Assembly: GCA_037953625.1 (NCBI GenBank)
Contig: CM075650.1
Span: 118,217,706-118,281,705, forward strand
Direction of reading: 5' to 3'
Length of the DNA stretch: 64,000 nucleotides
From: Crotalaria pallida
Lineage: Eukaryota > Streptophyta > Magnoliopsida > Fabales > Fabaceae
Each line of letters starts with the position of its first letter. Positions within the stretch are counted from its first letter, which is position 1. Position numbers and translations under genes: made by a program. The notes beneath the pieces are model-generated. The model was not told the origin of the DNA and did no database searches. It was given only the letters and a program-made list of their open reading frames with translations. Positions 23,421-35,590 of this stretch are shown one piece after another.

Positions 23421-24224
23421 GGGCGACCACAACATAGTCGTAATAAAGTCTGGTGGAGGATCTTAACATCATATTTCCTACTAAACTTTTTAAAGACTCT
23501 AATTTTCAAAATACGTGGAGGGTCTTAAGTTGAATCTGTAAAATAAGATACCCAACTTAAGATGTGGGATCCAATTTGTTTTGTCCTTTATCTCTTTGTT
23601 TTATAATACCCTAATAAATAAATAAATAATAAAAATAAATTAATAATAAATAATAATAACAATAAATAATAGTAATTAAAATAATAATCATATTATTTTT
23701 TAAATAATAAAAATAATATTATTAAATATATATTTTTTCTCTTTTATTTTTAAATATATTGTCTTGTCATGGAAAAATAAATAAATAAAAATAAATACTT
23801 TTATATTCAAATAAATAAATTAATAATTTTAAATAAAGAGTCGTTAAAGTAATATTTTAATGCATTATGTTATATTTTTTTATGCACTTTATACTACATA
23901 TTAGGTAAAATTAACTTCAATTATTGTAATGTTAACTTTTGTTCAATTTTAATATTTAAATATTATTTGTGATTATTTTCATAAATTGTAAGTAATTATT
24001 ATCATTGAAATTATATTACAAAAGTATTATTAAAATAAAATCGTGTCTAAAAGTATATGATGATATAATGCTGATGCATGAGTTTGGTGAGTTTGACGTT
24101 AAGACTCTGCTCTGATGGAAAATATGAAAAGTCTGAAGTTGAATCTTATAACATAATGATGATGATATAATGCTAATGTATTAAAGTATGGTAAGTCTGA
24201 TGTTAGACCATACTGTGGATGCCC
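23421..24224. mobile_element. PIF/Harbinger-like MITE
   Basis: The left end GGGCGACCACAACATAGTC and the right end, read in reverse complement as GGGCATCCACAGTATGGTC, form a roughly 19-bp imperfect TIR. It is flanked by TTA on both sides (23418-23420, 24225-24227). TTA duplication and a GGGCATCCACA-type end are the Harbinger/Tourist signature. The interior is very AT-rich and non-coding, with AATAAATAAATA runs at 23610-23660. Confidence 0.65.
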
Positions 24225-24227
24225 TTA

Positions 24228-26260
24228 GACTCATGATAATGTGCACCCCATCTATTCGCTCGAGCAATCTGTAATGATGCATCAACGACAACAAACGCCA
24301 AGAATAAAATTGATGCAATCTACGTTTTTCTATCTCAGAAACCAAAATGCAATTTCGCAAATATCAAGAAAAAAAAATTGATCGATGTATAAAGTCAGAA
24401 ACCAATATAACATAATATTCCATTGTTTAAATTTAAAGATTTTATCCCATACTTGTTATCTTTCTTTAAGTAGATGTAGTAATAACTCCATAATCGATAC
24501 ACGTATGCTTTTAACAGTGAAAATATGATTATGATGGAGGAGAGACCAAGTTTTATTTATCCACTAGTAGTTGTCCCGTGCAATTAATGCACGGGTTTGT
24601 ACACTTTTTTTTATTTATCTAATTGGTACTTGGTTTTTTTTAATAGTTAATTAGTAATGATTGTATATTAAATTTGTTGTATCAATTTAGTTCTTATTAG
24701 AGTAGTTATAATAATAGAATAAAAATAAAAAAACTTAAGCAAAATTGTCCCAATATGAGATACTTATAAGTCAATTCTAATTGAGAAACACTATTTAGAA
24801 TCCAAAAAAGTAGTCAAATACAATTCAAGGAACATTATTAAAAACCCTTAAAAAGTAACATCAGTAACATTATTCAACCATGCACGTAAAATAAAACTAA
24901 ATATAAGAGTATGTAAGACTATATATTGACTCTTTTTCCCTTCTTCTTCGACTTTGTTGATGAATATTGGTTTGAGACATCTTCATTAGATAAATCTTCT
25001 TTTTTCATTTATGATTCTGTTACCATTATCATGCATAAATCATTCTAGTGTCTAAAATTTTATTTGAGATTTTATGAAAGTGCCTATGCAAATATGTTTT
25101 AATGCTATGAAAAATAGTAGTAGAACTAAGGCCTGCACTGAGGTAGAATATGCTAAAATTGGCATTTACATGTCCTTCATTTGAACCTCAAATCCTCAAG
25201 CATATACTTGATCCTATAGGTCATACTATCACAAACAAAAAACACCAATTAGGCTTTTAATAAAAAATATATATTACTCTTCAAATTTTCTACTTGAATG
25301 ATTCTAGAAAGATATAACAACTTCAATCTTCAATATAAATGAATAGTTAGGATTAGCCTACATCTATATAAATCAATTCTTTCTTATACGCTTTAAAAAA
25401 GAAATTCTTTCTTATACTACCATCTCCTTTCTAATAATATATCTCAACATTGTCAATGCTTCAAATTGCAATAAGGAAGATTAGGATGACTACATAGTAA
25501 GGCTTCAAAATTTAATGAATAAAATGTGAACGAATATACATGAGAATTGATGACTTATGATAAAAAATGCAAATGAAAAATGTAATAATTTTCCAACAGA
25601 AATATGAAAAATGGGAATGATGATTGAAAATGATGATAATAAAAATACAAATTGGTAAAAATCAAAAAGCTGGATAGAATGGAATCCTTCACAACATAGA
25701 TATACCATAAGAAGAAACTGACATAAGAAGTGTGAGTGACGACTTCTAATTTCAAAAAAGAATTAAGTTAAATGGTCATACCGATCTTCACCCAAATAGC
25801 ATTCATTTTCTCAAAGTTTACCCAAATAGCCTCCATCCTTTCAAACTGAGTACGAAAAGTATGTGGCCAAAATTGAGAAGATAATGAAATTATACATTTC
25901 CGAAACATGAAAACCTAAGCACCACCACTTCATGGGCATGACAATCAGAGATTTTATATATGTAAGACAAACTCAAGTTTTGTTTTTTTTAATCTCTATT
26001 TTTGCCATTCACAAATTCACAAATATGTATATGCTTGTACATATGTCTACCTGCCAAGTTTCCTTCTACTTCACGTGTAACCCGCCAGACCCTCAAATAA
26101 CTACTTGAAACAAAATCTATAATAATCAGCGGTTATCACATGCTGAATGTAGTTACTATTCAGAATGAGAAAGTGTAACTTGCTTGTAACTTCATTTTCA
26201 AAATTTAAAATTAAAGCATGACATGTGGCAGCATAAAATTGTAATATTTTGCAACTTTTA
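24228..26260. other. AT-rich spacer, no gene recognised
   Basis: A perfect hairpin with CCCGTGCA/TGCACGGG arms occurs at 24575-24595 after CACTAGTAGTTGT, similar to Helitron-like termini. The rest shows no coding or structural signal; small ORFs near 25505-25755 are AT-driven. Confidence 0.4.
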
Positions 26261-26685
26261 ATGTGGAGGCTCCATTTTGAAATGGGAGAATGTGGAGCCT
26301 CCTTTGAGACATCTTTTTATACTAAAGGGAAAGATTGTTAGAAGCTGATGTATCTTCATCTTTCTAATGAATGAAAAATCCTTTACCTTAAAAAAAGAAA
26401 AAACACACCCAAAAAAAAAAAAAAAAAACCCACAAAACTATTGTGAATAGAAAACAGGGACATTGGAATGGGAGAGCGCGAATGAAACGAGTCCTGCTGG
26501 ACTCCAGCACAGAGTGCTTCTCCCATAAACACTCAAACATGATTCATGATCATCATCATCATCACCATCATCCATCACGTCACAATTCAATTTCCCATTT
26601 CCCATACAATAATGTAAACTACTAACATTCTTCATCGTCATCGATTTCAATTCCTTCATTTTTCCTTTCCATTTTCCGTTTCTCA
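26260..26685 (+). promoter_or_regulatory. Upstream region/5' UTR of the TAPT1/POD1 homologue
   Basis: The 400 bp before the start codon contain a perfect 10-bp inverted repeat, GGAGGCTCCA/TGGAGCCTCC (about 26265-26303). They also contain a poly(A) run near 26410-26428 and a CT/CAT-rich leader from 26540 to the ATG. No TATA box stands out, so the transcription start is not determined. Confidence 0.35.
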
Positions 26686-29600
26686 ATGGCGTCAAGAACC
26701 ACCGCCAGAAAACTCTCCTTCCGAATTCTTAACCAAACTCAAGAAGAACAAGACGATGAAGAACAACATCAATTCTCCTCCATCCACCGCACTAAATCCG
26801 ATCCAACCCAAACCTCTAAGAAGAAGCGAAAGCACAGAGCTTCTAAGAAGAAAAAGAACCTTCTCGATCCTTCCAATTTCATTCCCGAGCACTCTCTCAC
26901 CGATTCCCAAAAACCCGTCAATTCAAACTCCGTTTCCGACGATCTAAAAAGAGTAGAAGAAGGAGCTCCGTTACAAAACGGACGGGCGTGTAACGGTTTC
27001 GAGATTAACGCTATTAGCTACTCCGTCGCGGAGAGCGTTTGTACGGTCGCGGCGCGTGAGGATGGGAATGAGTTCCCCGCGAGTGTGCGCGAGGGTTTTA
27101 ATTTCGGGGAATTGAGGCAGAGAGCTGTGAATGGAGAAGGTTCCACGGTGGCAGTGGCAGTTATCGATGACGGTGAGAAACACGACGGTGGTGCCGGTGG
27201 GGGAGTTGTGAAGGCGACTGTGGCGACCAAGCCGAATGAGCCTGATCGCAGCAATGCTGTTACGAAATTGGAGAAAGAGGAATCTCTGGACTGGAAACGT
27301 CTCATGGCAGAAGATCCCAATTGTGAGTGGAATGTTCATTGATATGTTTGAAAAAAAAAAGATAGTCCCTATTTATTCAGTAGAGGAAATTAGTTTTCCT
27401 TCTGAAATTTGTTTTCAATAATTAATGATCTGTTGCTACTTAAGCAAATAGTTGGGGGTTCGATCCTCGACTCTTGCGAATGTAAGAGGTCTCGCTGGGA
27501 ACTACCCAAAATGGTCAGACAATGTCGAAAGGATTAGTCACCTAGTTGCACAGGTGGATACCTTGGGAAACCAAAAAAAAAAAGTTACTCTAGGGAGAGT
27601 TTTGCCCTTGGTGGTCTTTACCCGGATCAAGCATGATTGCTTCCCATGGAGAATATATATCTGTAGTTCAAACAAAAAATTAATACGATAAAACACTGAA
27701 ATTGCTCCAAATTTTTTGCATGCATTTTCCAATTAGTTGATGGATATGGTTAGCAAATTGCATGCAACTTTGGTTATGGTAGTGCTCAAACTGAATCCAA
27801 ATCAAAATCTGACATCTCATTCAGTATTCAAGGTTGTAACTGGCATGGTGGTATCCAAGTAGCTACTATGAAACTGTGCTTGTTATTTTATATGTTGCGT
27901 TTCTGGCTTTGTTTCATTAGTAATTTATGTTATATCTAGGGGATATAGTCTAGGAAAATCAAAGCTGGGTTGACCCCATGGCCCCATATGTAATGTGATT
28001 ATCATTGATGGGATGGCTACATTAGAATGATATCGATGCATGGACAGAAATGCTTGATGCTTAAAAATAGGGAGATGTTATTTACACCCTTAACATTGCT
28101 ACTTACACCCAATTTTTATAATTTTTTACACCAACTTTCCAATATTATCCTTATCCTATTACTCACACACATATATCTATTATTTACACCTACTCCTATT
28201 ATTTACATCCCTAATCGCAAAAACCTATATATATCAATACTTACACCCTATATATTACTACTCACACCCACCTTCTCCATAAAAATCCTCTTCTTCATAA
28301 AAACCTTGCTCACCCAAAACCTTTCATACTTTCTTAATCATTAATCACTGAAAACTTTATTGTGAATATTATTTGTTCACTTGTTGTTTTTAATTCAAAG
28401 GTATTCTTCTTATCTTTTTAAAATTAGGTTGCGTCAATGTATTAGGTTGCGCTGATTGAACTATCAACACTTTGGTCGATGCATGTGAGATAATTGTTGA
28501 ATTGAAATTTGGATTTAGCAGGATCTTAGTATAAGACTTTTAGTCTTTTAGGGGATGGTCCCAAATTTCTTGAAGGTTAAATTAGAGTCCAAATCGATGC
28601 TTGGCTATTGAGGGGTCCTACGTGTGTCATTGATTTATTGAATCCACATATTTACACACAGTGTTCATTGCAAAATGTTTAAAGAAATTATCATGAATAT
28701 ATTGCGGGAGAACATATGGAAACAAGTAAAGAAAAAATGGATTGTTAAACCTTAAATGTGTTTCAATTTCAAATCTATCTTTATGAAGGAATGGATGAAG
28801 AAGAAGAGAATACATAACAGTGAAGAAGAAAATAGATTTTAAGGTTGAGTGTTTGAATAGAGTGGGTGTGGAGAAGATAAAATAGAGAAATGAGTAGTTT
28901 TAAGAGTAATGGGCGTAAGTAAAAATGAAAAGAATGTTTAGTTTTTTAGGAGGGTAATATTGAAATGTTGGTATAAAAAATTATAAAAGTTGAGTGTAAG
29001 TAACAATGTTAAGGGTGCAAATAACATCAGGGCTATTTTCACAGGGATAACCTTTGGCCATTTTCTTTTAATGCTTGGATGCTCATTTAGTCATTAATGA
29101 ATAAAATCTAGTCAAATGGTCTGTTTGGTCCTTTTTACATGAAGCAATTTGCAGCCTCAGTTTCTTACCCTGTTGTTAGTGTTCTTTTCCGTGCATTCTT
29201 TTCTGCTTAGTTAACCTCATGGTGATGGATTTTTGATGTCAGATGTGTTTACAGTGGAAAAGTCTCCTGTAGCATACTTCTTGGAGGAAATGCATAATGG
29301 AAATTCTTTACGGAGCACAACAACTCTTGGCAATGAAAAAGAACGAGAGAGAGTCTATGACACGATCTTCCGTTTGCCATGGAGATGCGAATTGGTATGC
29401 TTCCTATCTCAATTAAAAAGGGAAAGAGAAATGAAAATTACTCTGTCAGCAGTTTTGTGATGTCAGCACTGGATCTTTGCTTCTGGTTTAGCTGTCTGTA
29501 TTTTCCTTCACTCTAATCAGAATAAATTCTAAAGTTTTGGAAGTAACCTTTAGTAGCATATTTCTATCAATACATTCTACATGTTGTGTTGCGGTATCTA

Positions 29601-32600
29601 AAACATGGAATACAACTGCAGCTTATAGATGTTGGCTTCTTTGTCTGCTTCGATTCATTTCTTTCGCTGTTAACTGTCATGCCAACAAGGATCACGATGA
29701 CCATTTGGAGGCTTTTAAAGACGAGGTTTGTCCCCTTTCCTAAATTTTCTTCCCTTGTAATAAATATTTGTTGGTCAGGCCTGTGAGCATTTAGTAATAG
29801 ATTAATCCTACGGCATCTGTTTCTTTAATTTAGATTAGTTAGTGTCCATCAAGTACTGTCTTGCCAGTACTTCAGAGTGATTTTGCTTGAACCATGTCAT
29901 CCCTGATTAAGCAGTTGGTTCAATCAGACATTCTATTTTATACTAGCCGGAGTTTTTCATTTTGTCTAAGCTATTACTCCCTGATTTTCTGTTAGATGTT
30001 AGCTGAACACATACATCTGAGAAATCTCTCCATAATACAAACTCGTTCTTGTGATTTGATTTATGTTCTTTCCTTTGGTCCAACTTTTGTGTTCTGTTTA
30101 AAATTTGCGGCATTCCATCATGGTTTCTAGTATTACAATATGACCTAATCATGCTTGTGGCAGGCAGTTCAAGAGGCTGTCTACAATTGAATTATCGGAT
30201 TTTGGCTGTTTTCTTATTATGAGCTGTGGAGTCATTCTTTTGGAGCGAACAGGTATAGTGATTCTCTTCTCCCATGATTAGTTGTTATATCATCCATTTT
30301 TGTATTGATCAGGTTTGATGTTATACTGATTTTGTTTTATGGTCCCTTTCAAACATGCTGCCTCAGATATCAGTTTAATATATCATATGATCCGTGGTCA
30401 AGGAACAATCAAATTGTATGTGGTCTACAATGTTTTAGAGGTGAGCATAAATTAATTTATGAATTTGGATAATAGCGAGTTATTTGCTCTCCATATTTCC
30501 ATGTTTCAATAAAGAAGTTTCTTATTATTTGAAGTTCGTGTGAGCAAGTTCTCAGTGTGTCAATGAAAAGGGATTTTGCATAGTATGGAAGATTAGAATT
30601 TTACTTTGTGATTTTTAAATCATGAACTTTGAAATCTGAAGAGATAAAATGTTGCTGTATTTGAAAATTAATATCCAATTATCAATATGCTATCTCCGTA
30701 TGATAGATACTGGTAGAATTGAACACAAAAAACAATAGAGAAAACTCTAGAATTTATTGAAGAATCCTAACTTCCTGAATCAATATCCATGTGATATGAT
30801 TTCAGGAGTAGGTAGAAGAATCACAATGAGTATACCAGAGGTTATTTCGAGAGAACCTCACTCCCCAAGTTCCCAACCAAACTAACTGTCTAAAAAGATA
30901 ACTAGCTACCGTAGAGCTGTTTATAGGCATGTACAAGTCTAGCTATCCTATGTCCCGACTGGCTGAAATCAGTTAGTTACTATTAGGTTCTGCACCTGCT
31001 TCTCTCCATCTTTTCCCTACTGTACCCTATCTCGAATCTATCACCTTTTTCTTTGGTCATAAACACTCCTTCCATCTCTATTTATAAGTCACTTTTTTGA
31101 AGGTTTGTTTGTCCCTAAATATAAGTTACTTTACAATATCTAGGCAGCATTAAATAATCTATACCGAATATACCCCTAATGATTCTACTGTATATTCCAT
31201 ATTTCAAGAAACCTTTTTACTTTTCCCATACATCAATCTAGGTAGTATTTAATTTTTAATAGGGGTAATTTGGAATGTTGACATGTTTTTTTGACAAATT
31301 TGAGAGTGGTAACTACCTTATTAATAGGGATGGAGGGAGTACGACCAACAAACCTTCAAAGTGACTTACAAATAGGGATGGAGGGAGTACTCATTTTGAA
31401 TGCAGTACTGCTGCTCTCCACGAAAAAAGAAAATATGCCCACTTGTTTGGATCATGTAAAGTAGCAAACCTGAATTAGTGACAATTGCAGGAAGCTCAAA
31501 ATTTTAGATATGGCGCTTGGACATATAAGAACAAGAATAGTGGACTTGTATCATCTTGGGGTGATATTTAGGATAATCCATAATGAAAATGATACAAAAG
31601 GAGCACGATGGATGGTGTAAATCATAATGATTCCTATCAAAACTTGTATTGTAAGTTTGTCACTGATTTTTGAACCTTCTTGCAGATATTTGATAAATTA
31701 TGTCAAAGTTTTAATGGGGATGTGTTGCAAACATTATTTCATACAGCTGAAGGACTTTCAAGTTGTCCCCCTGAAAGTATGAGATTTTGGATTTGGAGAT
31801 TTATCTGTGACCAAGTTTTAGCCGTGGCTGCTTCAAATATCCTTTTTCTTTTGAATAATATTCTTTTTTCCAGTTGTTTGGGTAGTTGTCTTCTTCTGAG
31901 AAGGTAAAAGAAAAAAAACAGTGGTAGTTTGGTTCCTTGACCATTCTTACTTATTCATTCTTTTATCTTATTAGCTCAGGCAATCACTTTATCAACCTGT
32001 ATAGTGGCTCACAACAACGCACTGTTTGCTTTGCTGGTGTCAAATAATTTTGCTGAGATTAAAAGCAATGTGTTTAAGCGATACAGTAAGGATAATGTTC
32101 ACAGTTTGGTTTACTTCGGTAAGTTATCCTTCCTACAATAGTTTCTTTTCTTTTTTTGATCTCAGTATATTGTTCTTCACTCCTTTCAGACATGAAAAGA
32201 CCTTAATGTAATCTTATGGACTCAGTGTGAGAATTCTATTCTAGCTAGTCCTGTGAATTAGTTGATTTGTCAAGGACATATGCCTTTCTTTAATAATAGT
32301 ATAAACCAAAATAATTATTTCTTGTGTTTTTTAATACTAGTAATTGAATCTAAAATATAGCTCCTACCTTTTTTTGTCTCTTTGGCAACCTACCCACAAA
32401 AACAGGATCATGAGAAAGCTTTTGCTCTAAAATGTTTAACTCGATTGATATTTAAAATATTCAGGATCATGCACACACATGCTTCATTTGGTCCATTTTT
32501 AATTTATCTTTTTTATTTCCCCTTCAATTATGTTGTCAAACAGATTCTGTGGAGAGATTCCACATCTCAGCATTTATCTTATTTGTTTTGGCTCAAAATA

Positions 32601-33813
32601 TTCTGGAGGCAGAGGGTCCATGGTTTGAAAGTTTTCTCACTGTAAGATTTGAATTATTTTATCTCTATTTTTTTAATAAGTTTATCATGTGGAATCCATT
32701 TCTTTTATTGGCCGAGTCTTCCTCCTAACACACATTTTCGGTGATGCAGAATATCCTCCTTGTTTATGTATGTGAAATGATTATTGATATTATCAAGCAT
32801 TCGTTCATTGCCAAGTTCAATGACATTAAGCCCATTGCATACTCTGAGTTCCTTGAAGACCTATGTAAACAGGTATTTTTGTTTGTTTATGGTTACTAAT
32901 AAGTTTAGTATGATTGGCTTTTCATCATTGAAAGGGTATAAACAGATCAAACCACTTTATGATATAGTTGTATTTTCATTGAAATCGCTAGTTAGGGCAG
33001 AAAACTTGAGTGGAAGTGGATTTATGAGCAACATACCTGAATGCCCCAATTTTTTCAAGTGTTAACTTTATTTTTCTTCTCAATTCTCATTTCATCTCTG
33101 CTTTCAGTTTTTTTGTTTTGTTTTGGGGTTTTCCTTCATAATTTAATTCCATACTGATCTCATTTTAAAACTGAAATACTTAACTATGTAGCCGTTTTTC
33201 ATATAATGTGCATTTGTGCATAGAACTGTATTTTGTGCCTGGAAGCAAGAATATGGCATTTAGTTAACACTTAAGAAAGTCTTCAAGTACTGTGTTACAA
33301 AAGATGTATAATTCTGGATTTTCGAGTTGGTTTATTCTTTAATATTTTGAATATCCTTAGCATGAACATTTTGTCCCATTTCTTCCATGGAGCTAAGCCT
33401 CAGAATATATGCCTGACCCTTCCACTGATTTCATTCTGTAGACTCTAAATATGCAAACTGAGGGTTCAAAGAAAAATCTGACTTTTGTCCCCCTTGCTCC
33501 AGCATGTGTGGTAAGCAAAACTGATTTTAAATGTATATTGTTTTTCTGGTATTTTCTTTGCTGATTCAAAGTCTGTGAACCGTTTCCTTTTATTCCTTGT
33601 TCATAGGTTATTCGTGTGCTCACTCCAGTATATGCTGCAAACCTTCCTTCCAATCCCCTTCCATGGAGGCTTTTCTGGATTCTGCTTTTTTCAGCTATGA
33701 CCTATGTTATGCTTACAAGCCTCAAAGTCCTTATTGGCATGTGCCTACAGAAACATGCCAGTTGGTATGTCAATCGCTGCCGAAGGAGGAAGCACCATCT
33801 TCACGTGGATTAG
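26686..33813 (+). CDS. POD1: TAPT1-family membrane protein (POLLEN DEFECTIVE IN GUIDANCE 1 homologue), 11 exons
   Basis: The spliced CDS is 1872 nt, 623 residues. Exons: 26686-27322, 29243-29394, 29622-29725, 30164-30252, 30367-30440, 31686-31836, 31951-32118, 32544-32641, 32750-32872, 33442-33510, 33607-33813. Every junction keeps frame. The N-terminal 210 residues are polar, with a lysine cluster at 45-57. The conserved DUF747/TAPT1 core begins at EKSPVAYFLEEM and continues through GNEKERERVYDTIFRLPWRC, several hydrophobic segments, VLAQNIL, IDIIKHSFIAKFNDIKP, LTFVPLAPACVVIRVLTPVY and the basic tail RCRRRKHHLHVD. In Arabidopsis, POD1 is an ER-lumen/membrane-associated protein needed for pollen-tube guidance and embryo patterning; TAPT1 is a multipass membrane protein in animals. 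Ten introns are present: nine GT-AG and one AT-AC (31837-31950). No defect is seen, so it is probably functional. Confidence 0.93.
27425..27592 (+). mobile_element. tRNA-derived SINE in intron 1 of the POD1 homologue
   Basis: The B-box sequence GGGTTCGATCCTCG (about 27455-27468) is preceded by an A-box-like GTTGCTACTTAAGC. The body contains GTCTCGCTGGGAACTACCC, and the tail is CCAAAAAAAAAAAG. The arrangement is that of a plant tRNA-derived SINE in the same orientation as the host gene. Confidence 0.7.
28063..29040. mobile_element. Inverted-repeat DNA element in intron 1 of the POD1 homologue
   Basis: The left arm AAAAATAGGGAGATGTTATT continues with TACACCCTTAACATTG. The right arm is its near reverse complement, ending GTGCAAATAACATCAGGGC and CTATTTTC. 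The matched arms extend about 90 bp, with TACTTACAC phrases repeated inside. The length is about 978 bp without coding. I could not define a target duplication, so the superfamily stays open (Mutator-like is possible). Confidence 0.65.
31066..31387. mobile_element. Stowaway-like MITE in intron 5 of the POD1 homologue
   Basis: The ends CTCCTTCCATCTCTATTTAT and, on the right, AATAGGGATGGAGGGAG are inverted relative to each other. TA follows the right end and CA (a mutated TA) precedes the left. The right end occurs twice (at about 31325 and 31372), indicating a terminal duplication. Inner phrases GGTAGT and CTTACAAATAGGG are typical of these elements. Confidence 0.7.
31837..31950 (+). other. 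U12-type (AT-AC) intron of the POD1 homologue
   Basis: The intron starts ATATCCTTTTT, a perfect U12 5' splice site. It contains TTCCTTGAC at 31933-31941, a near-perfect U12 branch-point element with the branch adenosine at 31940. It ends TTCTTAC, giving AC 10 nt from the branch point. Removing exactly these 114 nt restores the conserved reading GCTTCA-A/TT-ATT-CAT, which continues HSFILLAQAITLSTCIVAHN. There is no GT-AG alternative that keeps the protein. Confidence 0.9.
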
Positions 33814-33999
33814 TTTTGAACGCAAAATATTGCTGTCTTGAGTTAATGTGTTCTGCTGTCCAAGGATTCCCTTACAGTTGTGCCATCATTTGTGGAAATC
33901 ATCGGAGCCTGGCACATAAAAGGACAACTTTATGTTTGGTATGAGTTTATTTGACAAAAAGGCGAGCCTGTGGATGGTTGGTTTCTCCTTCAAATTTTG

Positions 34000-35590
34000 A
34001 TATCAAGATATAATTTGATGATCACAGAATAAGAAGACTAATTTATATAGATGGCATCCATACAACCTCTAGCACTGTTCTATATCTCCACCTCATAGAT
34101 CGTTCAAAAGCAATTTGCTTAAAAGAAAATTAGTTTCATATACCTTTTTCTTTGTCCTGTCCAGTTTTGTACCCCTACATTTTCATCCTTCGCCTTTGAA
34201 ATTCTGTTGTACACAGTGCAACGATGTTTATTCGAATGAAAAATGAAAATTCCATTTTCAGTTTGGTTACAATAGGTCCCCTCAACAAAAACTCTATTTC
34301 GGTCTGGTAGTATTTTTTTGGGTTGACGTATCTATTGTAATTGTAAGAATCGCAGTATATTTCATTAGTTTGATGTGCATAAAATTTTGAAGTGCCTAAC
34401 ACCATGTTTTCGGAGAGACTCATGACGATGGCTTCCCAGTGTACGATCTGTGGTTTTGGTTTGGTCATGGTAGTTTCTCAAGTTCTAGGAGAATGAAGAA
34501 AATGGTTCCTTTTTTTGGATGCTTGGCAAGGCTCTCTTTGGTAGAGATTCGGAGGGGCTAAAGTGAGGACAAAATTTACAGCAATTATGATAGCAAACTT
34601 TTTATGGAGGTTGATTATACGTAGCCGTTTGATGTGGTGCCAAGTTTTTTGGCACCAGCCATGGTTCCATGCTTTGTCACCGTTGATTTTGCCTTTTTTT
34701 GAGATCGATGGCCAATATTAAGCAACCCACTACCATGTGTACAGGTTACCGTATTTCTATACATATATAATACGGAAATAATAAAATATAATAAAGGAAT
34801 ATAGGTCATTTGCTTTCTAGTCCATTTAAGGAATATAGCTCATTTGCTTTCTAGTCCATGAGTTATTTTTTCTGCAATTGTCAATGGATTACAACCATTA
34901 GTTGGACCTCTTGTCAATTATTCCGTAAAGAATAATTAATTAGTTAATGAAGTAATTTGTAATCTTGTGACAAATGGACATAAAAATTATTTTGTAAAGA
35001 TTAATTATTTAGTTAATAAAGCCATTTACGAAATTATGATTACACTTTGAGTGGGCATATTTTTTATTTATTTATTTTTTTTTTAATCTGGTCTGCATGT
35101 TTGTATGGCTTGAAACTTACAATTAACTTGAGATTATTCAGCTTTAGATTTAAACTTATAAGTTGGAGAAATTAATTATAATTAATTAATTATAATTCCT
35201 TTAACTTGAAAACAAGAATAGTTTTGTAGGTTGCCAAAAAACCATTTCAAAAACAACAATAGTTAGTGAGAATCAAAAACGTCGTATATTCAATCCGCAA
35301 TATCAAAATTTGAGAACCCAAAATTGTTTTATATCTCGAAGATACTAATAATTATTTTTTATCTCCAATTTATCACACGTAGTGTTAAAATTAACAAATA
35401 GCAAATGTAATTGTTTGGTTATCTCCAATTTATCACACCTAGTGTGTTAAAATTAATAATTAGCAAATATAATTGTTTTTTGTTGAACATAATCAACTAC
35501 AATGTTCTTAATCATCAACAATAATAAGTAAAACTACAGAGCGCCATTAAAAACAAGTTTTACAACTTTGATCCCTAAATAGAAGATAGG
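34000..35590. other. Spacer after the POD1 homologue, two small tandem duplications
   Basis: A unit of about 34 bp containing TCATTTGCTTTCTAGTCCAT is duplicated at 34795-34860. A unit of about 73 bp containing TTATCTCCAATTTATCACAC is duplicated at about 35355-35480. Otherwise the sequence is AT-rich and non-coding. The 3' UTR of the POD1 homologue probably occupies the first part (33814-34000). Confidence 0.5.

Noticed and set aside
33393..33653. 86-codon minus-strand ORF over the last exons of the POD1 homologue
   Set aside because: Antisense to well-supported coding exons with correct splice signals.
33597..33944. 115-codon plus-strand ORF overlapping the last POD1 exon
   Set aside because: Shifted frame of the true exon 33607-33813; the correct frame gives the conserved TAPT1 C-terminus.
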